Source: Serripes groenlandicus
Lineage: Eukaryota > Mollusca > Bivalvia > Cardiida > Cardiidae
Direction: 5' to 3'
Length of the DNA stretch: 64,000 nt
NCBI GenBank assembly: GCA_031761405.1
Contig: JASEVX010000007.1
Coordinates: 61,763,062-61,827,061, forward strand
Both the position numbers and the translations under genes were made by a program. The notes below the pieces were generated by a model that did no database searches, had not been told where the DNA came from, and saw nothing but the letters and a program-made list of their open reading frames with translations. The number at the start of each line of letters is the position of its first letter. Within the stretch, counting starts at the first letter, position 1. Below are positions 57,301 to 63,842 of this stretch, one piece after another.

Positions 57301-60300
57301 CTTTTGGCCAGCGCTCTAGATAAGGAGCGCTTTGCATGTTTTAAATTCTTATTTGACCCTCTAACCCTATGTTGTGGGTACTCAAAAGAATCGTCTCAGT
57401 GAGACGATTCTGTTGAGTACCCACAACATAGGGTTTGCTTTTATAATTTATAAGAGAGAAATTGTGGGGAAAAGAGCATAATACCCCTTCTTATCTTGAC
57501 CTCTGGTTTCCCACAGTTAACCAATCTCAATAAAACCAGACCTTAACTTCGATGCTGAGGCAAATGCTTGTATACATCTGATTGCTGCCTTTTACAGGTC
57601 GTCTCAGAATAACCTTTGTGCCAGCTAATCAAAGTGACGCCTACAAATTGGTGCGGTATCAACAGGGGAGATAACCCATATATATATAAATGAGATCTAG
57701 AAGATGTTATTTCCAAAAGTTCTCATTGTATAGAATATTTAAACGTATAGGGTCAATTCGAGATGACCTTTTATATCGTGTGGTCCGATCCAATAAAGGA
57801 ACAGCATTTTTGTCTGATTTTGATGAGAATGAACTATGACAGATCTGTAGCAGACCACTTTGAAAACATCTATGTAAAACATATGGAAAATCTCTTTAAA
57901 TGAAAATTTAACCATTGAATGTCATTAAAAACATAGTAACAAAAGAAGAATTTTCTCATTTTCAATGCTGATTTTTTGAAATGAATTTGTTAAGTTTTGC
58001 ATTTGGAAGAGTGCACAGCCGATTCTAGGAATATCAAGATACAGATGTTCAGTTGAGCAGCCAGCAGTATAGAGCCCGGGCAGATGGCGCGTAAAAATAA
58101 AAGATCCAAAGGTCAAAGGGTTAACCTTTTCTCTGATGAAGACAATCTGCAAAAGACGAGCTATGAAAACATAACAGTAAAATGAGAATTTGCTAAAAAC
58201 AAGCAATTTTCTCCTATTCCAACAATGTATTCAGCTCTGTATTACATGTATGTTATAAGATTTTCAGATGTTTATTCATTTTAGTTCAAAGCAGACACCT
58301 CAATTGGTTAAATCTTTTTTTTTTTAAATTGTAGGCTGTACCAAATGGACACAAAGTTTGGCAAGGACAAGGTAATTAATTATCCTTTTTGTATGGATTG
58401 ATTGATTAAGGTTAAACGCCGTTTTTAACAATTATTCAGTCATCACGGGAGCCAATTTACCTACTCATGCGTTTCGTGACTTTCGCATACCAGTAATCCA
58501 CACAACATGCTTTCGAAGCAATTGGCTGCTTTTCCAAATAAACTGTGAAAGACAAATGACACATGTCACAATGACTTTTGTCAAACGTCGGAAAGAATGT
58601 TGGCCAAGCTGGGATTCGTACTCACACCCTCTGGATTAATAGCCCGCGTCCCTACCAAAGCTGAAGATGATATTATTAAAAAAATTAACCTTCGTCTATT
58701 CATACTTGTGTTTGTCAAAGATTTTTGTATTGTGTTTATCTCCCAGACGTGCATTTTTATTTGAATTAGTCATAAAACGTTTTGTCAATGTATATCACGG
58801 TGTGTAGTTGTAAACTCAGGTTTTTTGCATCCATGCAGGAATATCAAGGTCGGCAACACAAACGCTGATCCGGATCTCCAATCTTTTCATAATTCAAAGT
58901 GTTGCTATTTATGTGACATGGACCATTTTATACATGTAATACTTAATCTTGTTATTTTTTCATATGAGTCGGCCCATGGTAAAAGGTACAATTTGACTAT
59001 TTTGAGCAGTCAAGATGCAGATCAGTCTGTTCATCCAGACAATCTGACCAATCTCAACACTATTCATATATTACTTCTTTGTGTAGAACCAGAACAGCCT
59101 CTGTGTAGTCTGATCAACAACTTCACTGTTCACATATTATTAGAAGATGTTGTCTACTTGTGTAGATTCTGATAAGATGGAGAAGATGTTCAGGCTGGTC
59201 TTTAATAACATAAACTATTCACAAATATCGACTCGTTCCTTTACCCATGGATGAGCTTACGTGGTAATCAAATAAGATTCAAATATATTTGATACTTGAA
59301 AGGATATTGTCAAGTTGGAATGATGGCCTCTCAATCCAAAGATCCATACCTTGGAGTCCTGTTATTTACCCTTTCCCACATGCAGAAAATATGCAACAGA
59401 CAGCTTTTAAGACATCTTGGCAAACATATTTATAAGTTAATGTATAATTATTGAAAAGAATTTAAAGCATATATATAGGCAAAAGGAAACAAATGTTCGT
59501 TAAAAAAAAATCCTTCTTTTGTGACAATGTTTTCGAAAGCGTCGGTGTCTCCAAGTGATAGGGTTAAGGGGCATGAGTATCAGTCTTTGAGATTTTCCTT
59601 AGCTTGTTGCAAATTCTTCAACTTGTTCCACAATAGATGCAAACTAAATATGTGTTGTACCGCGAGACAACCAATATTATGGACTCTGAACCAGATTAAT
59701 CCGGGCCGACAGAAAATCCACAGGAGGCGAAAAGTTTCTGTCCAGGTTCGCCTGCGCGGCATGCTCAGGCTGATCCGGGTCGATACTTTACACAGAGTCC
59801 ACACTGTTGGTTTTCTCGTGGGACGGCTCATATGTTTAAATTAAACATGTCCATTTTTGATATTTCAGCATTTGGAGAGACCAGCCAGAGCAATGTGAAT
59901 GTGCTGCCTTATGGACCGACACCATGTCTTAAAGTTAGGAATATGTTTGATTCTAATGCGTAAGTACTTGTACAACATGGTGCCTCATTTACTATGAATG
60001 TCTTAATTCTTTCAAATTACAAACCAATGAAGAGTGCATAGGGAATATTATATTGAAGTGATACTTGGCTTTGTATTGTACTAAAAGGCATGTGGAAAAA
60101 TTTATATCTGTAGAGACAAAAGGTCAAAAGTGATGTAAACTTTTCACATTCGAAGTAGACAATGCAAAGCCAGGTATCTCTATTGCTACATAAGTTTCTT
60201 TTAATTAGTTTGTCTGTCTTTTAATAATTATAAGTCTGGGGTATTGTGATGCCCTTGGCGTCTCAATCGTAGTCACAAAACTTTAACCTTACCTCATAAC

Positions 60301-62322
60301 TAAAAAAACTTAAACATTTTATGAAACTTGGTACACATGTTCCTTGGAACAATACGCATGTCTGTACCAAGTCACATAACTCTGGCTTTAATAATTATTC
60401 AGAAATGTCCCTTTTTCGATATAAAAAAAGCAGATGAGCCAACGTGTTATGTTTGCGCTCTTGTCATATACCTAGTATAACATTTCAGACAGAATATTAA
60501 GAAAATATCGAATTTCTATATTTTCAATATTAACGATGTAACACATTTTCACAAAAAAATTATGAATGGCGTGTGAATGTCGCCCCACAACTGACACATC
60601 TCAGGAGGATAGAGGTATAGAGTAATGATTCCTGAAACAGAAAATCCACAGGAGGCGAAAAGTGTATGTCAAGGTTAAACATGCACGGCATATTTAGGCT
60701 GATCTGGATCGATACTTTACGCAGGGTCCAAAAATGCCAAAATGTTGGTTTTATCCTGGAATGGCTCATATGTATTCACGCCAGTCTCTTTCTAAATTGA
60801 GTTTATGAATTCAGTCTCGATATGACCAGCGTCTCTATGGAGCATTCCTAATACAAAACCTACTAGTATAGATCTAATAATGTGAATGTATGTACTTTAC
60901 GCAAAGTCCATGATGTTGGTTGAATGGCTCATATCTATTTTACTTTGTTTCAGGGAGCCAAACTCGGATGACTGGCACCTGGATATAGAAGAAGGTATCC
61001 TAGAGAAGTGTAAAGATGTTAATGCTATTTTACACATCTTTGTGGATAGAAATTCTAGAGAGGTAAGGCAGGCAGGGGCGTAGCTTTGCAATAATCAATG
61101 TGTAGGCCATCTCGTGAGAAAATCAACATTGTGGACTCTGCGTAAAGTATTGACCCGGATCAGCCTAAGCATGCCACTCAGGCCTACCCGAATAGACATT
61201 TTTCGCCTCCTGTGGGTTTTCTGCTTCAGGAATCACTACTCTATACATCTATCCCCCTAAGACGGAATGTGTCGGCCGGATCAGTCTGCGCGGATAGCGC
61301 AGGCTAATCTGGTCGATACATTACGCAGATGTATATCACCGCAGCTGCATTTTGGGGCATTTTGAGAAAAAATGTGTAGGCACGTGCCTACAGTGCCTAA
61401 AGGGAGCTACGCCCCTGGCAGGGTATTTCAGGGTTCAGCTTATTTTAACCAGAGGACTAGATAAGTACATATGAACTGGTCTTTTCCCATCCATATCTCT
61501 CTAATGACTCCACTAAACCCTATGTTGTGGGTACTTAAAAGAATCATCTCACTGAGACAATTCTTTTGAGTACCCACAACAAAGGGATTGAGGGCCAAAT
61601 AAGGATTTGGGGATGGGAAATACAATTCTTATCTAGAGTTCTGATTTTAACCCTTTCCCACTTGCAGACGCATTCTGCCGCAGAAGACTTCTGAAAACAT
61701 TGTGGCAAAAGAAGAAATTGCTCATAACGAGCAAAAGTAGAAAAAAGGAGAAAGTGCTCACATTTCCAATGATATTTTCAAAACTTATCTGCTGCACAGA
61801 AGTCAAATGTGACCTGTGTAATGGAAAGCGTTAATATAGTTAACCTAAGTCTAGTAACATGTCACATTTAGAATTGAATGCTTCAAAACTTAATGCAAAA
61901 AAAAAGACAGTTTCCAATCTAAGATTCGAAAACATGGATGTAATTATATCGAAAAATATATTTTTATTAACAAATTGAGGCATTTTTCCTTTATTGTCTA
62001 ATATTTACATGTGACATTCAGCAGAGGTCCAGATAAGGAGGGGTATTCACCTCTTTTCCCCACAATTTCTCTCTTATTAATAAAGCAAATCCTATGTTGT
62101 GGGTACTCAAAAGAATTGTCTCAATGAGACAATTATTTTGAGTACCCACAACATAGGGTTAGAGGGTCAAATAAGTATTTAAGAACATGTAAAAAAATGC
62201 CCCTTATCTAGAGCTCTGACATTGAATACTTATTTTTCACCAGGGGTGTGTGTATATAAAGTGTGACAGTTGTCAGAAGGCCTTCGAGACCTACCAGGCT
62301 CTTCATGGATGGTGGTTTGATG
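36346..62322 (+). CDS. LEMD3: MAN1/LEMD3-like inner nuclear membrane protein, 13 exons, 3' end beyond the window
   Basis: MAN1 is an inner nuclear membrane protein whose LEM domain binds BAF (barrier-to-autointegration factor) and whose C-terminal domain binds receptor SMADs and restrains TGF-beta/BMP signalling. Exons: 36346-37183, 40479-40510, 41230-41311, 41749-41834, 43827-43891, 49886-50028, 54843-54944, 56407-56518, 57160-57280, 58335-58371, 59869-59959, 60954-61062, 62244-62322. Phases (1,0,1,0,2,1,1,2,0,1,2,0) agree throughout: 632 residues. In order: LEM domain (about 3-42), polar acidic linker with basic cluster [12 protein letters not shown] near 198-209, first membrane segment about 246-267, lumenal domain, second membrane segment about 405-427, MSC winged-helix domain ([42 protein letters not shown]), then a U2AF-homology/RRM fold ([24 protein letters not shown]). 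The RRM separates it from LEMD2. Start 36346 (AAAATGG context) is preferred to in-frame 36265, because the LEM domain normally begins at the N terminus. The linker is shorter than in vertebrates. The final exon or exons are not in the window. Confidence 0.95.
37261..37489 (-). mobile_element. Family A2 MITE in MAN1 intron 1
   Basis: TTAA at 37,261-37,264 and 37,486-37,489, with intact inverted ends and hairpin (ACTTGTTTTGAGCAATTTCT). It starts 78 bp after the exon 1 donor. Confidence 0.92.
38541..39308 (+). mobile_element. Related element nested in family E, with poly(A)/poly(T) centre
   Basis: It starts TTTTAGCTCGACTTTGG and ends TGTGCTCTTGTTTT. It sits between ...TGGCCCT and AACTAGAAATTTGGTT, a junction seen uninterrupted near 51,140-51,165 in another family E copy. 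The body holds gggg-rich stretches (AAAGTGCCCTTTTGGTAAAA ... GGGGAAAGTGCCG). Confidence 0.75.
39148..39185. repeat. Poly(A)19-poly(T)19 snap-back tract
   Basis: A run of about 19 A is followed directly by about 19 T, a perfect hairpin of length 38. Run lengths may be unreliable in the assembly. Confidence 0.85.
39635..39843 (-). mobile_element. Family A1 MITE inserted at a TTAA in family E
   Basis: TTAA at both ends. Flanks join as ...TTATG|TTAA|AGGTTTGCGTGCAACTAC. The same right flank occurs with a single TTAA near 54,479 (TATGGTTAAAGGTTTGCG), an empty site in a related copy. Confidence 0.94.
40799..40963. mobile_element. Family C MITE lacking one hairpin arm, MAN1 intron 2
   Basis: CAGAAGTCCAGATAAGGAGG to TTATCTAGAGCTCTG. 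Only one TTGTGGGTACTCAAAAGAAT arm is present. The missing arm suggests deletion within the palindrome. Confidence 0.85.
41003..41209 (-). mobile_element. Family A2 MITE ending about 20 bp before MAN1 exon 3
   Basis: CTACATACAACACATCTACA at the left; GTATGTGGGAAAGGGCTTAC at the right. Only about 20 bp of pyrimidine-rich sequence separate it from the acceptor AG at 41,228-41,229. Confidence 0.85.
41883..43075 (+). mobile_element. Family H element split by a family D element
   Basis: It opens TTTATTAGCTCACCTGAGCA with TATGAGCTATTGTGATCAC, continuing to 42,085. It appears to resume at 42,905 with AAAACTTTGAAAATCTTC and GGTGTGTAGCACACC. The 3' terminus is not clear. Confidence 0.55.
42086..42904 (+). 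mobile_element. Family D tandem-repeat element, MAN1 intron 4
   Basis: It opens TTTTTAGCTCACCAGAGCAC with a stem (GAGCACaaaGTGCTC), and the subterminal repeat is GCTCACC / GGTGAGC. The centre is about four units of 143-145 bp (CTTGTTAACACTCTGGAAG ... AACTAGGTCACTAGGCCAAA). The 3' stem-loop GGGCCtcatGGCCC is followed by TCTTGTTTT. Confidence 0.88.
43155..43335 (+). mobile_element. Family A2 MITE, ends eroded
   Basis: GAAGCATTTTGACGCATCTG, GCAGCAGAGGACTATTGAAA and a hairpin TTCATTATGAGCAATTTCTC are visible. Terminal TTAA and GGGTTAA are lost. Confidence 0.7.
43352..43523. repeat. Long near-perfect inverted repeat with a duplicated 29-bp segment
   Basis: The left arm from AATGGAGAG through CGTTTTCATGGGGGTATGAA to CCTGATCAC pairs with the right arm ending in CTCTCCATT. 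Arms are about 60-70 bp. One arm contains ATAGAATGTGTGATCAGG in two tandem copies about 31 bp apart. A smaller hairpin (ATGAAATCGCGAAGCGGTTT) lies in the loop. Confidence 0.92.
43899..44127 (+). mobile_element. Family A2 MITE starting 7 bp after the MAN1 exon 5 donor
   Basis: TTAACCCTTTCCCACATACG begins at 43,899, while exon 5 ends at 43,891. Only the donor GTATGTA lies between. The right end is GAATGTGGGAAAGAGTAAA. Confidence 0.92.
44886..46615. mobile_element. 1.73-kb hAT-like non-autonomous element with 5-bp target duplication
   Basis: Termini CAGTGTCCGACAAAT and ATTTGTCGGACACTG are inverted. GGGTT flanks both sides (44,881-44,885, 46,616-46,620). The uninterrupted site is seen at 47,379-47,383. 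Subterminal GGCTACCAG / TAGCCCGGGC / GGGCTACCAG motifs repeat near both ends. The longest open frame is 62 codons, so no transposase is present. CAGTG termini fit hAT; a 5-bp duplication fits the hAT5 subgroup. Confidence 0.88.
45438..45657 (+). mobile_element. Family A1 MITE nested in the hAT-like element
   Basis: TTAA at 45,438-45,441 and 45,654-45,657. Near-consensus termini; a few changes in the hairpin (GAAATTGATCAAAACAAGCA). Confidence 0.93.
48860..48985 (+). mobile_element. SINE 3' half
   Basis: GCCGTGATATAACTGAGAAA, ACGGCGTTAAACCCCAATCA and an (AATC)n tail. The head is absent. The tail runs directly into a family A1 MITE. Confidence 0.75.
48986..49166 (-). mobile_element. Family A1 MITE with internal deletion
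   Basis: It begins ATACGACAATTCTGCAGCAG without its terminal TTAACCC, and ends GAGGGAAAGGGTTAA at 49,163-49,166. The hairpin arm is deleted (GTGTCAAAAGGACACTATG). Confidence 0.85.
49163..49308 (+). mobile_element. Short family A2 MITE sharing a TTAA with its neighbour
   Basis: The TTAA at 49,163-49,166 serves both this and the preceding copy. This one is only 146 bp, having lost the central hairpin, and ends GTATGTGGAAAAGGGTTAA. Confidence 0.88.
49434..49662 (+). mobile_element. Family A2 MITE
   Basis: TTAACCCTTTCCCGCATATG to GCATGTGAGAAAGGGGTTAA. The central hairpin is changed (CTGCTCATGATGAGCAATTT). Confidence 0.92.
49659..49856 (-). mobile_element. Family A2 MITE back to back, ending about 30 bp before MAN1 exon 6
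   Basis: It shares TTAA 49,659-49,662 with the preceding copy. The left end is CCCCTTTTCCACATACAACA; the right end GATGGGAAAGTGATAATTA. The exon 6 acceptor AG is at 49,884-49,885. Confidence 0.85.
50085..50308 (+). mobile_element. Family A2 MITE, 56 bp after MAN1 exon 6
   Basis: TTAA at both ends; hairpin GAAATTGCTCAAAACGAGCA intact; right end GTATGTGGGAACGGGTTAA. Confidence 0.9.
50432..51570 (+). mobile_element. Family E tandem-repeat element, MAN1 intron 6
   Basis: It opens TTTTTTTTAGCTTGACTATT and ends GTCGAGCGCGCTGTCCTCCG + ACAGCTCTTG, with about six central units. It is interrupted at 50,637-50,861 by another repeat. Confidence 0.88.
50637..50861 (+). mobile_element. Insert of another repeat family (GCCCCCGGAATCACC type)
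   Basis: It starts ATGCCCCCGGAATCACCG with the palindrome CACCGtttCGGTG and contains stacked GACCTTGACC / TTTGACC motifs. It replaces the usual junction between GGCCCTTTTT and the next family E unit. Boundaries are approximate. Confidence 0.65.
51618..51839 (+). mobile_element. Family A2 MITE
   Basis: TTATCCCTTTCCCACATACA to TTTCGAAAGGGTTAA. The strong central hairpin GGAGAAATTGCTCGTAAATG pairs with its complement. There is an insertion near ATATGCTATC and a right-end deletion. Confidence 0.85.
51885..52012 (+). mobile_element. SINE body fragment
   Basis: GTGACCATGGTGGAGTG and CTAGCGCTGGTTTGTCTTAC match the SINE body at 2,874-2,945. The end near TGTAATACTTTTTGAA is truncated. Confidence 0.65.
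52222..52493 (+). mobile_element. Family F element nested in family D
   Basis: It starts TTTTTAGCTTGTCTGTTTTT with CGACGAAAAAAGTCG as a stem, then TATTGTGATACCCTTG. It ends CAGACGAGCTTTGG ... GCAGCACTCTTCT. It shares the opening and closing style of families D and E but has no tandem centre. Confidence 0.75.
52640..52842 (+). mobile_element. Family A1 MITE with deleted hairpin arm
   Basis: TTAA at both ends. The first arm of the hairpin is missing (CATAGTGCAAATTCTCC), so this copy cannot fold like the others. Confidence 0.9.
53387..54792 (+). mobile_element. Family A2 MITE split by a family E element
   Basis: The left part is 53,387-53,557 (TTAACCTATTCCCACATACA ... AGAGATTTTTCCAA). The right part is 54,735-54,792 (GTTTAATGTTTTCAAAGTCC ... 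GTATGTGGGAAGGGGTTAA). Removing the insert restores a MITE of normal size. Confidence 0.88.
53558..54734 (+). mobile_element. Family E element with a different central tandem unit
   Basis: It opens TTTTTAGCTTGACTATTCGA and ends GCTGTCCTCCTACAGCTCTTG. Units start at about 53,620, 53,790, 53,964 and 54,112 with GGTTAAAGTTTTTGTGCAAG, period 148-174 bp, and contain AGGTCAAAGGTCAAGGTCAC. The last part reverts to the CAACTACATTAAGAGTCC unit of other family E copies. Confidence 0.85.
55083..55327 (-). mobile_element. Family A1 MITE
   Basis: TTAA at both ends; near the right end ATATCATATCATAGTATATG shows a small local duplication. Its right TTAA is shared with the next copy. Confidence 0.92.
55324..55550 (+). 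mobile_element. Family A2 MITE back to back with the preceding copy
   Basis: TTAACATTTCCCACATACAG to a degraded end GAAAAGTTTAA. The hairpin GAAATTACTCATCATGAGTA is retained with compensating changes on both arms. Confidence 0.85.
55684..55713. repeat. (CA)n microsatellite
   Basis: A CA run of about 30 bp with two interruptions, in MAN1 intron 7. Confidence 0.9.
55828..56042 (-). mobile_element. Family A1 MITE
   Basis: TTAA at both ends; the hairpin is halved (GTGCTCGTTTTGAGCAATTT). Confidence 0.9.
56112..56325 (-). mobile_element. Family A1 MITE
   Basis: TTAA at both ends, ending about 80 bp before MAN1 exon 8. It shares the halved hairpin of the previous copy, so the two probably descend from one variant. 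Confidence 0.9.
56606..56785 (-). mobile_element. Family A2 MITE, diverged
   Basis: CTCTCCCACATACATCAAAT and GCAGCAGATGACTTAAAAAC at the left; a TGTCTTGCAGATGTATGTGT block at the right. TTAA ends are lost. Confidence 0.65.
57309..57505. mobile_element. Family C hAT-like foldback MITE, MAN1 intron 9
   Basis: CAGCGCTCTAGATAAGGAGC to CTTCTTATCTTGACCTCTG. The arms TTGTGGGTACTCAAAAGAAT and ATTCTGTTGAGTACCCACAA pair with one mismatch. It starts 29 bp after the exon 9 donor. Confidence 0.93.
57837..57985 (-). mobile_element. Family A2 MITE, diverged
   Basis: CAGATCTGTAGCAGACCACT, GAAAACATCTATGTAAAACA and a weak hairpin remain. Both ends are lost. Confidence 0.5.
58119..58280. mobile_element. Family A MITE, diverged
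   Basis: TTAACCTTTTCTCTGATGAA and a GAGAATTTGCTAAAAACAAG hairpin are visible; the right part fades. Confidence 0.55.
58398..58662 (-). mobile_element. tRNA-derived SINE, minus strand, MAN1 intron 10
   Basis: The head lies on the right; minus strand GGTAGGGACGCGGGC is A-box-like and GAGTACGAATCCCAG is B-box-like. The tail end on the left is GGTTAAACGCCGTTTTTAAC. A near-complete element. Confidence 0.75.
59364..59568 (-). mobile_element. Family A2 MITE, diverged
   Basis: TTTACCCTTTCCCACATGCA at the left, TCCAAGTGATAGGGTTAA at the right. The hairpin is destroyed. Confidence 0.65.
59655..59831. mobile_element. Family B MITE, internally shortened, MAN1 intron 10
   Basis: GTACCGCGAGACAACCAATA to TTTTCTCGTGGGACGGCTCA. 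The left arm's inner part is deleted. It ends 37 bp before exon 11. Confidence 0.85.
60200..60464 (+). mobile_element. Family F element, MAN1 intron 11
   Basis: TTAGTTTGTCTGTC, TATTGTGATGCCCTTGGCGT, CTTGGTACACATGTTCC and an end GTTTGCGCTCTTGTC. It matches 52,222-52,493 through most of its length. Confidence 0.75.
60590..60771. mobile_element. Family B MITE, left arm mostly lost
   Basis: TGATTCCTGAAACAGAAAATCC and AGGCTGATCTGGATCGATAC as at 31,430-31,490, ending TATCCTGGAATGGCTCAT. Confidence 0.8.
60772..60887. repeat. Flank shared with 31,541-31,655
   Basis: CACGCCAGTCTCTTTCTAAA onward, matching for about 115 bp. It lies right of a family B MITE in both places. Confidence 0.88.
60893..60935. 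mobile_element. Family B right-arm remnant upstream of MAN1 exon 12
   Basis: ACTTTACGCAAAGTCCATGA and GTTGAATGGCTCATATC are the terminal 40 bp of family B. The exon 12 acceptor AG follows about 18 bp later. Confidence 0.7.
61073..61417. mobile_element. Inverted-repeat element (CAGGGGCGTAGCT ends) carrying a family B MITE
   Basis: CAGGGGCGTAGCT at 61,073 and AGCTACGCCCCTG ending 61,417 are exact inverted repeats. CAGGGGCGTAGC-type ends are typical of hAT-group elements. It begins 11 bases after the end of MAN1 exon 12. A family B copy (61,107-61,330) fills most of it. No clear 8-bp target duplication. Confidence 0.82.
61107..61330. mobile_element. Family B MITE nested in the CAGGGGCGTAGCT element
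   Basis: GCCATCTCGTGAGAAAATCA through the paired GGATCAGCCTAAGCATGCC and GTCTGCGCGGATAGCGCAGG blocks to ACATTACGCAGATG. The outermost right arm is missing. Confidence 0.82.
61450..61643. mobile_element. Family C hAT-like MITE with perfect 8-bp target duplication
   Basis: CAGAGGACTAGATAAGTACA to CTTATCTAGAGTTCTG, flanked by ATTTTAAC on both sides (61,442-61,449 and 61,644-61,651). The 8-bp duplication plus CAGAG termini identify family C as hAT-type. The duplicated site includes the TTAA of the adjoining family A2 MITE. Confidence 0.96.
61647..61834 (+). mobile_element. Family A2 MITE
   Basis: TTAACCCTTTCCCACTTGCA to TAATGGAAAGCGTTAA. The middle has an altered repeat (GAGCAAAAGTAGAAAAAAGG). 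Confidence 0.85.
62022..62218. mobile_element. Family C hAT-like MITE ending 25 bp before MAN1 exon 13
   Basis: CAGAGGTCCAGATAAGGAGG to CCTTATCTAGAGCTCTG. Flanks ACATTCAG and ACATTGAA agree at 6 of 8 positions, a probable aged target duplication. The hairpin is nearly perfect. Confidence 0.92.
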
Positions 62323-62350
62323 GTATGTAGATGTTGCCTTAAATATAGTT

Positions 62351-62430
62351 TAACCCTTTGTTTTGAAAACATTGTGACAAAAGGAGTAATTGCTTGTCAA
62401 GCTATTTTTTTTTGGTGTTGGATGGGTATT
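62351..62430 (+). mobile_element. Family A MITE, left part with internal deletion
   Basis: TTTAACCCTTTGTTTTGAAAAC joins the end directly to the GAAAACATTGTGACAAAAGG block. The rest is cut off where a family D element begins. Confidence 0.65.
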
Positions 62431-63337
62431 TTTAGCTCACCTATGCACGAAGTGCAAGGTGAGCTATTGTGATCACATTTTGTCCGGCGTCGTGCGTCGT
62501 CAACATTTTCGCTTGTTAACACTACAGGCTACAGTTTGCATCCAATCTTCATGAAAGTTTATCAGAACATTTATCTCCATCAAATCTTGGACAAGTTCGA
62601 AACTGGGCCATATGAGGTCAAAAACTAGGTTACTAGGCCAAATTAAAGGGTAATCTTGTTAACACTCTAGAGGCCTCATTTTCAACTTGAGCATGTTGAA
62701 ACGTTATCAGAATGTCTTGATGATATGTAGTTCAAGTTCGAATATGGGTCATATTGGGTCAGAATCTAGTTCACTAAGCCAAATTGAAGGAAACTCTTGT
62801 TAACTCTGTAGAAGCCGCAGCTGAAATTTGATCAGAATGTTTATTTTAATGATATCTAGGCCAAGTTTGAATATGGGTCATGCCGGGTTAAAAACTAGGT
62901 CACTAGGCCACTAGGCCAAATTGAAGGGAAATCTTGTTAGCACTCTGGATACTGCATTTTTAATTTAAGCATAATGAAACTTTATCAGAATGTTTGTCTT
63001 GATGATATGTAAGTCAAGTTCGAACATGGGTCATATTGGGTCAAAAACTAGGTCACTAAGCCAAATTGAAGGAAAATCTTGTTAACACTTTGGATGCCGC
63101 ATTTTTTGCTTCAGCAGCTTGAAATATTGTCAAAATGTTGTCTTGATGATATCTAGTCCATGTTAGAATATGCGTCATATCAGGTAAAAAAATATAGATC
63201 ACTACTAGGCCAAATGAAGGAAAATCTTGTTAACACTGTGGAGATTGCATTTAGAATAATTGTCTTGATGTGTTTTGCATTGCAGTACATTGTATAATTA
63301 AGGTGAGCAAACTATGGCCATCATGGCCCTCTTGTTT
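62429..63337 (+). mobile_element. Family D tandem-repeat element, MAN1 intron 13
   Basis: TTTTTAGCTCACCTATGCAC with stem GCACGAAGTGC, then about five 143-145 bp units. The end is AAGGTGAGCAAACTATGGCC + ATCATGGCCCTCTTGTTT. Confidence 0.88.
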
Positions 63338-63341
63338 AATT

Positions 63342-63505
63342 TAAATTAGATTACAATTAGTGCCTAAAAAATAATAAAAATTTGATAGTTGGACCTCTGG
63401 AACGTCAAGCTGTTTTTTTTTAATTAAAATTAAATTACAATTAGTGCCTAAAAAATAATAAAGATTTATTAGGTGGACTCCTAAAAATTGGTGGTCGTTC
63501 CTCCG
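63342..63505. repeat. Two-copy 84-bp tandem repeat
   Basis: TTACAATTAGTGCCTAAAAA occurs at 63,351 and about 63,435, each followed by ATAATAAA. Lies directly after the family D element. Confidence 0.82.
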
Positions 63506-63545
63506 CCCCTAGCCATTTTTTCCTGGAACAGCCCTAAATGAAGCT

Positions 63546-63678
63546 ACGATTATAAAATAGAGTTGAAAACATTGTGATAAAAGAAGAAATTGATCATGAT
63601 GGGCAATTTCTCAGAATGTATTCAAAAGTCATCTGCTTCAGAGGCGTACAATGCCATTTGTATGAGGGGAAGGATTAA
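63546..63678 (-). mobile_element. Family A2 MITE, one half
   Basis: GAGTTGAAAACATTGTGATA, hairpin GAAATTGATCATGATGGGCA, and end TATGAGGGGAAGGATTAA. Confidence 0.75.
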
Positions 63679-63842
63679 AACTTTAAACATAAAATATATT
63701 GTGCAACTGAGGTATAGTTTTGGAATCCACTTAGTGTCAGTAATGCAAAAGTTCACATGCTTGCTAGGGAACACTTAGGCTGGATACGCAAGTGTTGGGT
63801 ATGTGGAGAGGGGAGGATCCATATGCAATGGTGTTTTAAGAC

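Noticed and set aside
57178..57402. Alternative reading frame over MAN1 exon 9
   Set aside because: The phase-consistent frame gives the conserved MSC-domain sequence; this one is a shadow that runs into a family C MITE.
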